Assembly: GCA_002422285.1 (NCBI GenBank)
Contig: DIUF01000094.1
Coordinates: 1-7,027 of the forward strand
DNA length: 7,027 nucleotides
DNA from: Flavobacteriales bacterium UBA6165
Lineage (GTDB): Bacteria > Bacteroidota > Bacteroidia > Flavobacteriales_D > Crocinitomicaceae
Direction: 5' to 3'
In this document: one piece after another, positions 7,002-7,027 of the stretch
Layout of the letters: each line of letters opens with the position of its first letter
Numbering within the stretch: the stretch's first letter is position 1
Program-made: the position numbers and the translations under genes
Notes under the pieces: generated by a model
Seen by the model: only the letters and a program-made list of their open reading frames with translations
What the model was told of the DNA's origin: nothing
Databases searched by the model: none

Positions 7002-7027
7002 GGTGATGTAGCTCAGTTGGTAGAGCA
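7002..7027 (+). tRNA. tRNA gene, 5' part only (anticodon outside the window)
   Basis: The last 26 bases read as the start of a tRNA. A 7-base acceptor strand (GGTGATG) is followed by T8 and A9, then a D-arm with stem GCTC/GAGC closing the loop AGTTGGTA, which contains the conserved G18-G19. The window ends just after the D-arm, so the anticodon and identity cannot be read. The upstream promoter element supports a functional gene. Confidence 0.88.

Noticed and set aside
7002..7027. tRNA end as an integration (att) site for a mobile element
   Set aside because: Only the 5' part of the tRNA is present, and no integrase or direct repeat is visible in the window.

Overview
The window looks like chromosomal DNA from a member of the Bacteroidota, probably a Flavobacteriales-like lineage. 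This rests on three things. Close matches to the Bacteroidota promoter -7 element (TAnnTTTG) lie before two transcription units, with a one-mismatch match before a third. Convincing Shine-Dalgarno sequences are nearly absent. The Wza and Wzc proteins have a Bacteroidota-style architecture. The assignment is an inference; no rRNA or other phylogenetic marker is present.

The left three quarters is one tightly packed minus-strand transcription unit, read from right to left. It holds a family-4-type glycosyltransferase (5330-4158), a short Wza-type outer-membrane polysaccharide export lipoprotein (4133-3336), a Wzc-type chain-length regulator fused to a BY-family tyrosine kinase (3330-964, TTG start), and an amidohydrolase closely resembling aminocarboxymuconate-semialdehyde decarboxylase (957 to beyond the left edge). 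Gaps between these genes are 24, 5 and 6 bases. The first three form the end of an exopolysaccharide or capsule module: a sugar transferase, the inner-membrane copolymerase/kinase that controls chain length, and the outer-membrane exit component. The fourth gene is a metabolic enzyme with no obvious role in polysaccharide export. No flippase, polymerase, initiating transferase or Wzb/CpsB phosphatase is visible.

A 119-base divergent intergenic region (5331-5449) carries a likely promoter for each direction. To its right, on the plus strand, is a PBP4/DacB-type D-alanyl-D-alanine carboxypeptidase (5450-6919), a periplasmic peptidoglycan hydrolase. After it comes a short AT-rich spacer with a promoter and the first 26 bases of a tRNA gene (7002-7027), cut off before its anticodon.

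I found no convincing new biological system. The points most worth checking are the repeat-encoded Gly-Tyr tail of the kinase, the ACMSD-like gene 6 bases after wzc and in the same frame, the low GC content of wzc relative to its neighbours, and the possibly leaderless dacB transcript. No insertion sequences, CRISPR arrays or origins were seen.
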